Part shown: positions 13,174-25,269 of the stretch, piece after piece
How the letters are laid out: the number at the start of each line of letters is the position of its first letter
Position numbering within the stretch: position 1 is the stretch's first letter
Origin: Macrotrachela quadricornifera
Taxonomy: Eukaryota > Rotifera > Eurotatoria > Philodinida > Philodinidae
Assembly: GCA_022393335.1 (NCBI GenBank)
Contig: JAJEKB010000790.1
Location: 194,897-258,896 of the forward strand
Reading direction: 5' to 3'
DNA length: 64,000 nt
Made by a program: the position numbers and the translations under genes
The notes under the pieces: generated by a model
What the model saw: the letters and a program-made list of their open reading frames with translations, nothing else
Told to the model about the DNA's origin: nothing
The model's database searches: none

Positions 13174-14789
13174 ATTCGATGTGTAATATTTTGAAGAACA
13201 CAAAAAAAATGGAAAAAATTCTTTTATATGTTACACTGATGATTAATTGTAAATTTGAATCAATAAAATATAGACAAATGATAATTATTTCTTTTCTTTT
13301 ATATTATTATTTTATGATAAATAAGAATGAAAACCTTGGGTGAAATTTGTAATCCGTTATTATTATTATTATTACAGGTAATATAAATAACAAATATGAA
13401 AGAAAAAAGGTTAAAAAAAAAGAAAACAATAGATAACTAACTTCTTTTTTTTTTCTAATGTATACATGAAAAAAAAAATAAGTATATACCTTAATTGAGA
13501 ATTGGAATGTGTTTCGTTATTAATCAATATTGTCACTTTGGAAGAATTAATAAAAAATACATGAAAATAAAAGATAATAGGACGGATAGGGTAGTCAAAA
13601 TCTAAAATAAATATGTCGAAAAACTTATTTTTTTATTGACAAGTAATGAACTTGAACTTTTGTTATATTTATTATATAAATATGCAATCGTCGAACAGGT
13701 CTCCAATCATGTTGATACTGACAAGATGAGACGATGAAGAACGAACAAGAGAGTGGACAGATTAATACGATATACTACCATAAAAGGAAGTTGGACGTAG
13801 AATGGAAATCAAATGAATCTACCATGTCAGCTGATGTGTAGACAGATGTCGTATGATGTTGGAAGTAAAAAGAAATATTATATTTATCATACATTTACAA
13901 TGTAATTTTCATACTGAAAAAATTTATGTTACTAGTAAGAAAGAGAATATCTCAAATTAAAAAAACACATAAATAGCATGAAAAGAATTTTTAGTTATCA
14001 AATAAAAGGATGCATCGAAAGTTTTGAGATAAAATATTGGGTTCTTTTTCATTCATCAAAGGTATTTTAGACGGGTCAAATCCATTCTGCAAAGTATAGT
14101 ATTTCAGTTTATTTTCGACTTTTGATAAGACGGTGAGATTTTTATTTTCTTATCAGTTTTGTTTTCGAGAAAAACAAATTTTTAATAAAACTGAATTTTA
14201 TGGGAGAAAGTAGTGGCTGAAAAAATATTGATAATTTTACTTGTGTAAAATTTACACATTTCAGTTCAGCATCTTTACAAAGCAACTCGTAGGAGGAGAA
14301 AAATATCTGTTGATTTAATTTTTCAAAAAATTTTAATATTCTTAATACTTTTGTGTTAAAACGGTTACAAAATTTGTAAATTCCTATTGCAAAAGAGCAA
14401 AAAATTCTAATTCTAATTCATAGTTTTGGCTCCTCTAGCATACTTTTTCAAGTAGATTGAAAAATAAGCAAAATATTATCCAGAGATTTCTATTCAAACT
14501 ATCTTCTTATGTCTTTCAAACATTCCTTTCTACTACTCTCAAACAAGAATTAACTAAAAATACTTTTTCACTCTATTGCAATACTTTCTTATTGACAAAA
14601 AATGAGCAATCTTTTGTTCTCAAAAAAAATCGGCCCACTTGTAATAATAGGAAAAAAATGCCAATCTAACATAATCATATATCAAATATTTATTTTTCTG
14701 CCATCTATTAGTCATTGATAATATTTATTTTTTTTTTCTTATACTTGAAATAAAAAGAAAATATTAATAAATTTATAATCATTTTATCT
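13174..14789. other. Intergenic, AT-rich, no gene seen
   Basis: No recognisable coding exon or RNA gene. The left part may hold 5' UTR or promoter sequence of the minus-strand Slingshot gene, the right end the 3' UTR of the lipase gene. A small open frame at 14457-14669 has no family resemblance and is low-complexity. Confidence 0.6.
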
Positions 14790-17700
14790 CTAATTATGAC
14801 AATCAATAGGATTAAGTAAAAGTGTTTCAGAAGTATACGCTGCTATTTTTGTAGCTGTTTCACATTGAGCGCTGTATCTGTTAAAAAATAAACACAAAAA
14901 ATAGAAAATAAAATTATAATAATAGTTGTATACATACATAACATTATCCTCAAGTGATTTTACACGAAGATTTGAGATAATAATTTCATTTCCTTTTTGA
15001 CCACCCCATCCAAATACTTAAAAAAATCATTTATATTTTTCAATAATTTATTTTTTAATAAATACATACAACTTTTTGCTTTGGTAAAATGTACAATAGC
15101 ATAATCAACTTTACCCAAATCAGATTTATAGCTAAATACACGACGAAATGTTTCACCAGCTTTTATGTCAGCATTCGATCTTAATTAATTAGATAAATAT
15201 CAATTAAAAAAAATTTTCCTTTTTGTTTCTTTACTTAGAGGTCATACTGATATTGGTTAACATTTCATAATTTGAATGAATTGCAACAAAAATTTCACCA
15301 TCTGTTTTCGCTATATCTCGACTAAGTACCAATTCAATCATATAATGATAGCCTATTATTCAGAATCAAGAAAAATAGAAAAAACAATAAAATATAAAAT
15401 TGAATATAAATTCTAACCGCAAAATGGTGAAGCACTCTTTGTTGTTAAATACATATTACCACGACCAAGTGAATAAGCTGAATGGAAACCTATACATCAA
15501 AAGAAAAAAGACGATGATTGATTTAACATATTAATAGAGAAATTTATTGAAATACCCATTTGAGCACAGCCAGATGCTGAACATGTCTGACATTTACCAT
15601 GTGCGAAGCCATTCTAAAAAAATAAAAAAACCAAAATTATAAAAATACAAATGAAAGATAAATTTTGTTCACATAATCTTGACATGGAAAAGCTGTATAT
15701 GGACATTGAGAACTAGATTAACAATAAAACAAAAAATCGTCTTCGAATCAATTTATATAAATAAAAATATACTTGATTGATTCGGTATAATATCCATGAG
15801 CACGACCTTATTATAAATATAAATAATTTTTTATTCAATATAATTACATTATTTTTACTTACCATGTGAGCATGATGATTGTTCAAAAGCAGCTATAATA
15901 AAAAAACAAATATTGTCTATTTTTTTTTCAAGTATTTTACAAACTAATTTACCTTCAGTTTGTCCGCCAACTAAACCACCAAGAAGTGAAGTCCTTTATA
16001 CATAAAAAAAAAAGAAATGAAAGAATAGATAGGAAAAAAAACGATTTTTATCAAATAAAATTTACATTGAAGGACAACCTGGTTGAGATTGTCCACCATT
16101 AACATAAAAATCTACATGTCCTGATGGATCACTTGATCCAAGACCTATTCCAAGAAGAATATCTGTATTGGTATGAATAACATCAACAAATTTTGCATCA
16201 TCTTGATCAAGACGAACAGCTGATTGTTTTCCTTGAAATAATGGACCAGCTGGATCAAGACCTGAAATACGAGCCAATTGATTATCAAGTGTATTCGATG
16301 CTAGACCACATATATGTGCACCAAGACTGTGTCCTATGAAAAAGAAAAATAATTAACATTTTAATTTTAATTATTTCAATATTACAAACCAATACAATGA
16401 ATTTTATCATATGAAAAACCTTTCAAATCATGTAATTTTTGTAAAAGTAAACCAATTTGTTTACCAACAAGACGTGTATTTGCAGCAGCATTAGCATATA
16501 ATGGAAATTTAGCACCATTACCCCAATCAACAACAAGTACATCAGATAATTCATCCTGTCATATTCATGAAGGATAATTTTACAAAAAAAATCTAAAAAT
16601 TAATTCTTACATTTTTTAAATTCAATAATTCGTCTTTAAGTGGTTTTATCCAAATACTATCTCGATTATTTATAAAACCATGAACAATAATTCTTAACCA
16701 TCGAGAAGGATTAAGTTGTGCTTCTGTAATTGATTGATCATTATCATTATAGAAAAGAAATTCTGGCATAGTAGATGCTTCTTGTGTAAATAAAAGAAAA
16801 TGAGTATCAATTATGTCAGGTGATTGTGGTATTTCAACACCAGCATTATTAAATGGTTCATTATTATCAAAACAGCCAACATCTGGATAGCAGGCTGAAA
16901 CATGAGTACGTGTTGGTACTGATGCTGTTTTGACTGATTGATTGATTGTTGGAGCTACTGGAACAATAGGTATATTGTCGGTTGATATAGCATCGATAGT
17001 AAGTGGTTCATTGGCTACTTGTCGTGTTGGAACAAGTCGAGCATCAATGGAGATAGTAAACAAAGCGATAAGCAAACAATATAAACCTTCAAAAGAAATA
17101 TAATATATTCTTTTTTTAATATTGTAAATTATCTAACGAAATACATTTAATTTTCATGACGAAATTCAAACATTCGTCTAGATCTATTTCTATTTTAAAC
17201 AGACTATATTTAAGAATATAAAATTATTGAGCATTATAGATTCAAAAGCATATGACTTTTTAAGAATTTATTGATCATACGTCAATAGCAATATATGAGA
17301 TATATTCATGCCTTAAATCTTCTTTGTATAATCATTCATATCTGAGGAATAATTTAACTAAATAATTCTCGCTAGTGCTAGTATATAAAATCGAATCAAA
17401 CATATTGTAATTAATCGTACGAAAAAATCAGAAATAAACTAAATGCTAATGAGTATATTGATTCAATAAATATAATGTAGAATAAATATTGCAAAAAACA
17501 AAACATTTTTCTTCGCCTTACTCATTTCATACATATCATATACGAGCGGTGTTTAGAGTTAAATTATACTTTGTATTTTTAGAAACTTTACTAAAATCAT
17601 AATAGTTAATTTAAAAGACTGAATTTTAAAATAAAAAATTTAATTATGTTTTTGATTTTGATATGCAAAAATTTTAATTTTCTATCTTTGAGAAAATAAA

Positions 17701-17845
17701 ACGATTGACAAAGTTGTTTTCTTTTTCAAACAACAACAACAGGATAATATTTGATAGTTATACTTATTCTTAAATGTATTCGAGTTCGAATGATATATCT
17801 ACAAAAATAATAATATATAATCGTCATACCTGCTTCTGAATGCAT
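14790..17845 (-). CDS. Secreted pancreatic-type triacylglycerol lipase with PLAT-like C-terminal domain
   Basis: Extracellular lipase of the alpha/beta-hydrolase lipase family. The signal peptide is split by a 740-bp intron: a tiny first exon (ATG at 17845, M-H-S-E-A) joins the exon ending near 17085 to read [18 protein letters not shown], a good hydrophobic leader. The mature part has a low-complexity segment, then [13 protein letters not shown] (oxyanion), the nucleophile elbow GHSLGAH near 16310-16330, LDPAGPLF with the catalytic Asp, and CSHGRAHGYY with the catalytic His. The usual paired cysteines (QCPY, CQDY, CQTC, CAQMG) follow. The last exons form a beta-rich PLAT-like domain ending in IDCHN and TAG at 14790. 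All three catalytic residues are present, so it is likely active. About a dozen exons; the exact subfamily (pancreatic, PLRP or hepatic) cannot be decided. Confidence 0.9.
17086..17827 (-). other. Long first intron of the lipase gene
   Basis: AT-rich, 742 bp, between the start-codon exon and the leader exon. Donor reads GCAG|gtatg on the minus strand and the acceptor ttttgaag|GT. No second gene or element is recognised in it. Confidence 0.6.
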
Positions 17846-18366
17846 GATGATGATGATTGGTGATTAGAAAAAAAACTAATATATATATAGTATTGATCAT
17901 TACAATTGAATTATATTAAACCGGTGTAGAAAATAAAATACCATTTGTTTCTATTCCCATGCAACTATGCAAAAAAAAATTTATCTAGGTAGAGCAAATA
18001 TCCTTCTTTTAATGTCATCTGACAGGACAATACTATATCTCATAATAGTGACCCCGATATTTTTTCTTAGATTAGTGAATTTGTGTTAATATTTTAGTGC
18101 CAAATAAATGTCTATCTTTATTGATAAGTCAATTGATATATTTTTGTAGTATTTCTCATTGTTAACCATCAGATAGTGACCTCTATAATCTTGTATTCTA
18201 CATTAACAAATATCTCTGACCTCCATACAGAAACAAAGAAACTGAACTTAGAAGAGTGCAAATATAATAATATTTATATTTTCATTTTGTTTTCTTTTTC
18301 TTTTACGTTACTTGTTTCATCATCATTTGTTGAATTATTGAAAAAATTTATTATATATAATTCATA
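17846..18366. promoter_or_regulatory. Divergent spacer between the lipase and the FET-like gene
   Basis: A 521-bp non-coding region between opposite start codons at 17845 (-) and 18367 (+), so both promoters must lie here or in leaders. No recognisable specific element. Confidence 0.4.
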
Positions 18367-20017
18367 ATGTCGTACAACGATAACAATTTCACAGGTGAAA
18401 GTGGAAACATCTGGAGTTCAGGATCTCGTGGTGGTAAACTTAAATAAATTATCTACGTAAAATAATACATTAAATATGAATATTTTCTAGGTTCACGTGG
18501 AGGTTATTCTCGTTCAGGCAACGATGACGACGATAATCGTCCAAGAGAAGGGTAAGCATTATCATATAAATTAATATTTTTCTATTCATTCATAATACAA
18601 ATACAATTTTTTTTTTTTATCACTCTTTGAAATACTATATTTATATATATGAAACAAAAAAAATTTCAACATATATTTTTTTTTTGGAACAAACAATTAT
18701 ATAAAACTGTATATTTATTTAAAGAATATTTATATACAAATAATGATATATAATAAGTACGGAGATGATTTAATGGGTAAACGTATAATAGATAATAAAA
18801 CTTATAAATATTTTTATGTATACATGATGATTGATGTATTTTTGATTTCTATCTTATCGTAGTGGATCATATCATGGATCATTTGGAAATAATAATTCAA
18901 GTAAGATTTGTATATCCGTTGGATCCATTTCCACTTTATATAATTGATTTATACGAAAAAAAAACTATAGAGAAAAAAATAATAAATAGAAGATTTCATT
19001 TTGAAAGAAGATATATTTATTCTACTTATTAATAAACATGACTGTACTTATTGTTTTGGGGATTTATTTATTTTTCATTTTATTAAATTAAAATATTTTG
19101 TAAATATTACAGGACGAGGTGGTAGTGGTGGTGGTGGTGGTGGTGGTTATGGCTTTCGACGACAAAATGATGGTGGCCAAGTTGAAACTCTTAAAGATGC
19201 AATATTTATTCAAAATTTACCGAAAAATGTTACACGAGATGATATTTTTGATGCTTTTTCAACTGTTGGCACCATTAAAGTAGATTAATTATTTTTCGAC
19301 TTTTTCTAAAAATTTATTTTTTTATTTTCTTAGACTGATGATCGATCAGGTGGTCCAAAAATTTGGATTTATAAAGATCGTGATACGGGTGAAGGAAATG
19401 GCCGAGCTACAGTAACCTATGAGGACGATGAAACTGCTAATAGAGCTATTTCAGAATACAATGGTAAATTTAATTATATTCAATTGTTATTCTATAATTA
19501 TACTTATTCTTTAGATCGGCATATTGATTCAATAGATGCAACTGTACGTGTTCAATTAGCTCAACGTCGTCCACGTAATAACGATAACGATCGTGGTGGT
19601 CGAGGTGGTATGCCCTATTTATTTTCTTCAAATTTGTATTTTTATGAAATTTTGTCTAAAAAATAGGTTATCGTGGTGGTCGAAGTAATTGGGATAATGA
19701 CAGTTCTCGTCAAGGTTTTAATTCCAATGGTAATCGATGGGGCAATCCTCGGGAATTTTCCGATCAACGAAGTGATGGTTTTCGTGGTAAGTTATTTTGA
19801 AGCGAAATGAAAAACTATCTTTTGTTAAAAAAATTTTTTTTTTACAGGTGCAGCTAGTAGTGGTGATGATCGTGGTAGGTTACATTTAAATAAACTAGAA
19901 TTTTTCAATTGTTGCCTTTGTTTTCTTTTAGGTGGTTCATATCGTGGTAATCGAGGTGGTACATATCGCGGTGCTAGCCGTGGTAATGGTGGATCATCAA
20001 ATTATTCACCATACTGA
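18367..20017 (+). CDS. FET-like (FUS/EWS/TAF15, cabeza) RNA-binding protein
   Basis: Nuclear RNA-binding protein with one RRM in Gly/Arg-rich flanks. About nine exons. The N-terminus (MSYNDNNFTG) is Ser/Gly/Asn-rich and leads to RGG and poly-Gly sequence (19115-19150). The RRM runs from about 19190 to 19560: AIFIQNLP (RNP2-like), NVTRDDIFDAFSTVGTIKTD, then WIYKDRDTGEGNGRATVTY (RNP1-like), matching the FET signature IIKTN...TGKLKGEATVSF. The C-terminus has RGG/YRGG repeats and ends NYSPY before TGA. The RanBP2-type zinc finger usual in FET proteins was not found, and the Tyr/Gln-rich N-terminal domain is much shorter. Alternatives are another RGG/RRM hnRNP, but the RRM favours FET. The second intron (18552-18861) is longer than its neighbours. 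Confidence 0.8.
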
Positions 20018-20406
20018 AACAACATCAGAAAATATTCAAACTAAAAACTCAAAAAATAAATACTACTATAACTACTAAAACTTTGTATTCAGCCGTGCGC
20101 AGTTTTTCATTGTTGCGTCGCATCCTATTTGTAATTGTTGTTGTTTTCTATTCATTCAAAAACTATTACATATAAAAACAATAAGCAAACTTAAACTTCT
20201 ATGAATAAAATCGTTTTTTTTTTCTGATGAAAAATTTAATTTTTTGATCGAGATAACCGATCATTATGATCTTTCCAAATCAATAATTCAGCATATGTAC
20301 TAAATTCAACTATAATTTTCAATTATAATGAAGCAGAGTCAAAAATTTAGATTACAAGTCCAATCAAGTCTATTAGTAAATTAGTTATCATAATCGTTGT
20401 TACTTC
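20018..20406. other. 3' flank of the FET-like gene
   Basis: AT-rich, with AATAAA-type poly(A) signals near 20055 and 20207. No gene seen. Confidence 0.5.
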
Positions 20407-20591
20407 CAGGCACGTACCCAGAAATTCTCTGAGGAGGGGGCCCAACCTCTGAGGGGGGGCCCTACTATGGGAAAATAAAAAATATTATAGGGCAAAAAGT
20501 GTCTTTCCATACCCCCCCCCTACGGGCGTTTTAGCCTTTAAGGGGAGGGCGGGGCCCAAACCCCATGGGTCCCCTCTTCGGTACGTGCCTG
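20407..20591. mobile_element. Non-autonomous hAT-type MITE, 185 bp
   Basis: Perfect 12-base terminal inverted repeats: CAGGCACGTACC at 20407-20418 and its reverse complement at 20580-20591. They are flanked by an 8-base near-perfect target-site duplication (GTTACTTC at 20399-20406, GTAACTTC at 20592-20599; 7 of 8 match). The CAG start and 8-base duplication are hallmarks of the hAT superfamily. The interior has G and C runs (GAGGGGGGGCCC, CCCCCCCCC), unlike the AT-rich surroundings, and no coding potential, so mobilisation would need a transposase from elsewhere. Confidence 0.88.
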
Positions 20592-20714
20592 GTAACTTCT
20601 GTAATAATGTGTTTGTTAATATTTTGCACTCGTTGCATATATGAATTTTCATGAGAGATAATAAAAAAATATCATATAGTTTTAATCTATGTTTAAAGTT
20701 TTATTAATGTAGAA

Positions 20715-21161
20715 CAGAGATGTCCATCGCGGTTGAGAATCTATCGCTGCCGCGCCGTGATGATAATCAAAGAAAGTTACCCGCGCCGCTGCCGCACCGC
20801 GCCGGTCGTCAGAAAAAAGCTAACGCGCCGCTGCCGCGATGGTACTTTTAAAAACTTTTGGATTTTCAATACTGTGATTGGTTTAAACTACAGGTGCTCC
20901 TGCCAATCGATCAGACTCACCAAGCCTTATTGTACAGGATACATCAATGTCGAGATTCTATGTAAATTCCTGAGTTTTTGAAATTTCTTTCATAAAAATG
21001 CTGCCGCTGCCGCGACAGTATTATAAAAATTGCTGCCGCGACGATATTATAAAAATCTCTACCGCGCCGCTGCCGCGCCGCGATAGTTTCTGAAAAAATC
21101 TGCCGCTGCCGCCACCGCCATTGCGGCAGCGGTGGCGGCAGCGCCGCGATGGACATCTCTG
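20715..21161. mobile_element. Non-autonomous hAT-type MITE, 447 bp, GC/CpG-rich
   Basis: Perfect 18-base terminal inverted repeats (CAGAGATGTCCATCGCGG at 20715-20732, reverse complement at 21144-21161) with a perfect 8-base target-site duplication ATGTAGAA (20707-20714 and 21162-21169). The interior is rich in GCCGCTGCCGC-type motifs and forms long inverted structures such as the GGCAGCGGTGGCGGCAG arm near the right end. It contrasts sharply with the AT-rich host DNA. The open frames inside are products of the GC-rich repeats, not genes. The perfect duplication suggests a fairly recent insertion. Confidence 0.92.
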
Positions 21162-21169
21162 ATGTAGAA

Positions 21170-22949
21170 TTAGGTCATAATGAGAATAGCTTGTTTTAAT
21201 AAAAATCAACTTTTAGTATTTGGTCTGAAATTTAACATATAAGTCTTAGTTTCTATTTTTTTTCAATTATTCGATATAAAACTTTTTTTTAATCGCACTT
21301 ATCATTATTTTCTGCAAGTAAGATCATTCTGTATGCCATTCAACAATATAAATAGTTACGCTTGATTTTATTTTCACTAGAAGATTGAATAGATCGTCTA
21401 AAAATTCTTTTTTCTTTTTTTCACTAATAGACAATTATTCAGATTATTGGCAACTGCTTAATAGATATACTTTTTTACAAAATCAAAAAAGTTGTACATT
21501 CCAAAATTGTTTGTTCAATCAATAGGCGATCAGCCCTTCCATTGAAATACTTTGATAATATACTAACATACACTGAGTGAACAATTGAATGAAAAACATT
21601 TTTGTGATCGCATATACGACATTTTTGATTTACATACGAATAATAGATGCCCATTAAAATATCTTGTTTTAAAATAAAGATAATACTAGATAAGCAATCC
21701 CAATTAATAGTGTATTAATATGACCACAGAAACAATTATTCGATTATTTAACATAGAAGTTTACCTATACGTAGCTGAATAGTTTTTATGCCGACAATAA
21801 AAAACAATCTAGGCTGTGTCAAGAAGAAAAACTTTTTTAATTTCATACAAAGTTGGCAAAATTAAAAAATCCGAGTGTTTTTTATACAAAATTAAGAAAA
21901 AGCTCAGTAGTTTCGTATGAAACCAAAGAGCATCATCTCTTAGACACAGATTTGGTAACCCACTTTTTTTTTTTCTCGAATATATAAATAAATTAATGTT
22001 TCTGTATTATAACAGCTAATAAGATATTCTATTTAATCGCCAAAATGAATAAAAGTTGATTTTCATGTACAATTCCAATTTGACTGAATGTTTTCCTTTC
22101 TCACTGTTTAAATGAGAGTTCTATACATATATGATAACGTATCGTTAATTAAATAAATCATTAAGCATCTTTCAGACAGATTAGAGGAGATAAATCCAGT
22201 GTTCCGAAGATGCCTGGACAACGACAACATTTTATCATCGATCCTATGACTATTGTTTTTCCATTAATACTAGTCGACATATACATTATTAATCTAATCA
22301 AAATGTACACGAATTATATTATGTATTATATTTCACATGGCTTGTAACAATTTTTATAACTGTTAGTCACTCTTGTTGGCTTGAATGACCGAACAACAGG
22401 TATTAGATTCAAAGACATTGCATTTATATTTGATAATATAACTGTTTGAATGGTTGATGTATCTTTCTGTGTGATGTTATTATTATTTGTTTCTAATCAT
22501 ATCGGCAGTCTTTTATCTACAATTATAGATTTAAAATTAAGTAGTTTAGTTAGACCGTATGAACTAATTATAGTAGCAGTTTACTGTAATCAGTAGAAGT
22601 ACAAATATGATAAAAACTACAGTACTAATTTTGTTTTAAATTTTTTATCTTCGTTTTTCTTTTCTTTTCTATCAGTTCATCACGAAAAGTATATTGGTAG
22701 TATGGATAGATACTTATATACACATATATATAACCAGACAGACATGAACAAATAAACGATAGCAACAAAGATCAAAACATCATTTAAATGAATTGCCCAA
22801 GAAAATAATAGAAAGTAGATAATCACAAAATAAAACGAAGATGATATATCTGAATGAAATAATATGGCCAAATAGTGTATTAAGAAGAGAGTATTATACT
22901 GAAAATTGATATTTTTTTTTTTATAATAAATAAAGAAAATTTGTTTTTT
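21170..22949. other. Intergenic, AT-rich, no gene seen
   Basis: No coding exon or RNA gene recognised on either strand. Open frames are short and of low complexity. Confidence 0.55.
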
Positions 22950-23457
22950 GGTCAGTGTAATAATTGAAATGATTAGTAGCAAAAAAAAATTCTAAAGTCA
23001 GTTAACTAATTGAATAATCACTAATTTATTTTAATTGTCAGTTACCAATTAGTTGAAGTCATAAATTGATTAAAAGATCAGTAAATTCAATTTTTTAACA
23101 GTCGATTACATAAAAATGCCAGTATGAAAATTGAAATTGTATAGAATAAATCATTTCTGTTATACTTTTTTGTATCTACCTTTGTTCGATATATGTACCT
23201 GTGACCTATATATTCTATGAATAAGAAAAGTTACTGTTTGGTATTTCTTATTGTTTATTGTAGAAAACAAAGGAGAAGAAGCTTCTGGATGTTTTCCCTG
23301 GATATTTTCTTTATCCATCGTTATATATAAATATCTAATGATTTTCTTCTGAAAATAAGATATTTCTCTGTTAAAAGATGACACACACTATCTTCTTTTT
23401 CTACGCTTATATGTTTTCTTTCTGTTCTTCACATGTGGTTTTTTCCTTCTTCATATA

Positions 23458-24040
23458 CAGTGTGGGCCAAAAGTCTCTTCCTAAAAGTTTTTTCATGTAT
23501 CTCTACTATTACATTTGACTTTATCAGAAATTTTTTTTTTAAATTGTAGCTGAGAATAGCAAGTATTAATTGACCTAGACTATTTTGCATACTACTCCAC
23601 AAAAACCATCGTCTATGATCAAAATATTAAAAATTTGCTTGCTCTAGAAGATGCTAGTAGCTTAAAATTCTACTAAGGTTTTTCCTTCGATGTTTTCATG
23701 CGGACAAATAGAGCTCGACGAATTCTATAAGAACTCATACATTGACAAATTTTGGAACTTATTTTTGAGGCAAAACATATGAATAACTAGCACAGAACAT
23801 CGATATTTTCTGAAGAAAGAATACCTTATTTTGTTTTTTTTTTGCGAATAAAAGGAAACCGAAATTTTTATATTTTGATCGTAGATGATGGTTTGGGGGG
23901 AATAGTATGAGAGATCTTCTAAGTCAACTGAAACTCGATATTCCCAGCTACAATTTAAAAAAAAAATTTCCTGATAAAGTCAAGTGTAATAGTAGAGATG
24001 CATGAAAAAACTTTTAGGAAGGAACTTTTGAGACATATTG
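23458..24040. mobile_element. Foldback/Tc1-mariner-like inverted-repeat element
   Basis: Two long imperfect inverted arms. The left begins CAGTGTGGGCCAAAAGTCTC (23458), preceded by TATA; the reverse complement of the right end reads CAATATGTCTCAAAAGTTCC. The match continues with little divergence through TTCCTAAAAGTTTTTTCATG, a tract of about 10 A/T, and AAATTGTAGCTG, and reappears deeper (AAACCATCGTCTATGATC near 23610 against its complement near 23885). The arms are at least 120 bp, up to 180 bp, with no coding content. The CAGTGTGG-type start and TA flank suggest a Tc1/mariner-derived MITE; superfamily is uncertain. It lies inside the putative Mutator-like element. Confidence 0.65.
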
Positions 24041-24049
24041 AATGTGTTT

Positions 24050-24245
24050 ACATATAGTTTTTTCCTGTCATTCTTTTCAATGGGATGTTCCCACCTTTTG
24101 GTTCGCTTTGTTCGGACGTGCTATTAATGTTGTGGGAATGGCTATTTCTCTTAAGTACTGTAAATCACCATCAGCAGCAAAAGCTGTTCCGATAGGACAG
24201 AAGAGAAAACGAGAAGACCAGCCAAGGCTAAATCCACTTTATTAA
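24050..24245 (+). pseudogene. Remnant of a SWIM-domain (Mutator-like) transposase
   Basis: The frame read here contains CHSF, then NVVGMAISLKY, AAKAVPIGQKRKR, and stops at 24243-24245. SWIM zinc fingers of MULE-type transposases have CxC...CxH followed by a Val-Pro-x-G-x-K-R-K-R-G-R-P tail; the VPIGQKRKR sequence fits that tail. The expected continuation (RPAKAKSTL) is present but in another frame, so there is a frameshift after KRKR. The His of the finger is changed (NVVG where HVVG is expected). It is a broken fragment without the catalytic core. Confidence 0.55.
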
Positions 24246-24514
24246 TACAATGATTCAATTTGAATTTGTTTTCATTATCAGCAAACTCATGAATTTGTTC
24301 TACAATAACTATATGTCATTTAAATAAATTTATTTTCTATTGCTAAAACATACTTTTCTACTGATTGATATTCAATATTTTACTGATCATATTTCTATTT
24401 TTTACTCATGGATAATTGAATTTTTAACTGACACTTTCAACTGATAAAAAATGACCATTTTAGAATTTATTACTGATAATTTTGATACTGATCATTTCAA
24501 TTATTATGCCGACC

Positions 24515-25269
24515 ACCTAAATGGTAGTCATAAATAAATATGAAAAGACAAAATAATTTACACGTTTAGAAACGATACATATATTAATGTTACAACTAAA
24601 TTTTATGGACATTTGAAATACTTAATAGTTTATGAGAGACAATGTACAAAATCCATTGTGCAGCCGTTTCATCTGTAATATAATGGGCCATTATTAGACT
24701 AATACTTTTAGGAATGAATCATAGATGTATACTTATATGTTCAAATTACATAGATACTATAACCCTAAACATTCATGATCTTGAAGAGATAAAATAGGAA
24801 TACAATAGACTGAATGATGCTTTTGCGATTGATTAGACAAATCCTATTCTTGAGAAGACTAGTGTTGGTTGTAAAATTGAAAGTTATTTTTAGCATTAGT
24901 TTATTTAAGATGAGCAGAGAAACAAATAGTATTTGGAGAATTTTAGAAGTTAGTCGAATGATTGCTCATAAATTTACACCTCATCTGTGTGATTATTTAA
25001 AACTTTAGGACATCTAAAATAATACAACTTGATCAATATAACATACTATAAGATAATTCGTTGAGGAATACATGTCTTATGACAACTGAGTTTTACGCTT
25101 GTATAAAGTTTAAAATCGTTTTCTCGAAATATTGTTGCATAAATATGTAAAGTCATATGTTTGAATTACAGTATTGACTCAAATATTGTTGAAAAAAAAT
25201 TGTTTTCAAGTTATTTATGTAGTCCATGTTAACTTTTAAAAATGGTTCCAAATGCGGTTTTATCATTAT
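24515..25269. other. Intergenic, no gene seen
   Basis: AT-rich sequence downstream (minus strand) of the LamG protein gene. A frame at 24814-25008 shows no family resemblance. Confidence 0.5.

Larger units (their letters stand above)
22950..24514. mobile_element. Decayed Mutator-like (MULE) element with TCAGT-rich inverted ends
   Basis: The left end (22950-about 23110) and right end (about 24355-24514) match as inverted repeats: the left reads GGTCAGTGTAATAATTGAAATG, and the reverse complement of the right reads GGTCGGCATAATAATTGAAATG. Both arms are built of spaced TCAGT motifs (left) or ACTGA motifs (right) every 15-40 bases. Between them lies a remnant of a SWIM-type zinc-finger transposase C-terminus (24050-24245) and a separate foldback element (23458-24040). 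Long repetitive inverted ends plus a SWIM domain fit the Mutator-like class. No clear 9-base target duplication was seen, so the exact ends and class are inferred. Confidence 0.55.

Noticed and set aside
14457..14669. Possible small gene
   Set aside because: Low-complexity AT-rich translation, no splice context and no family resemblance.
20733..21209. Open frames rich in Arg on both strands
   Set aside because: They lie in the GC-rich, repeat-built interior of the hAT MITE and reflect GCC/GCG repeats, not a gene.
23160..23384. Minus-strand frame near the left MULE arm
   Set aside because: No family similarity; it lies in decayed repeat sequence.
24042..24245. Intact small zinc-finger gene
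   Set aside because: The frame is shifted relative to the expected SWIM tail and the finger His is lost, so it is better called a pseudogene.
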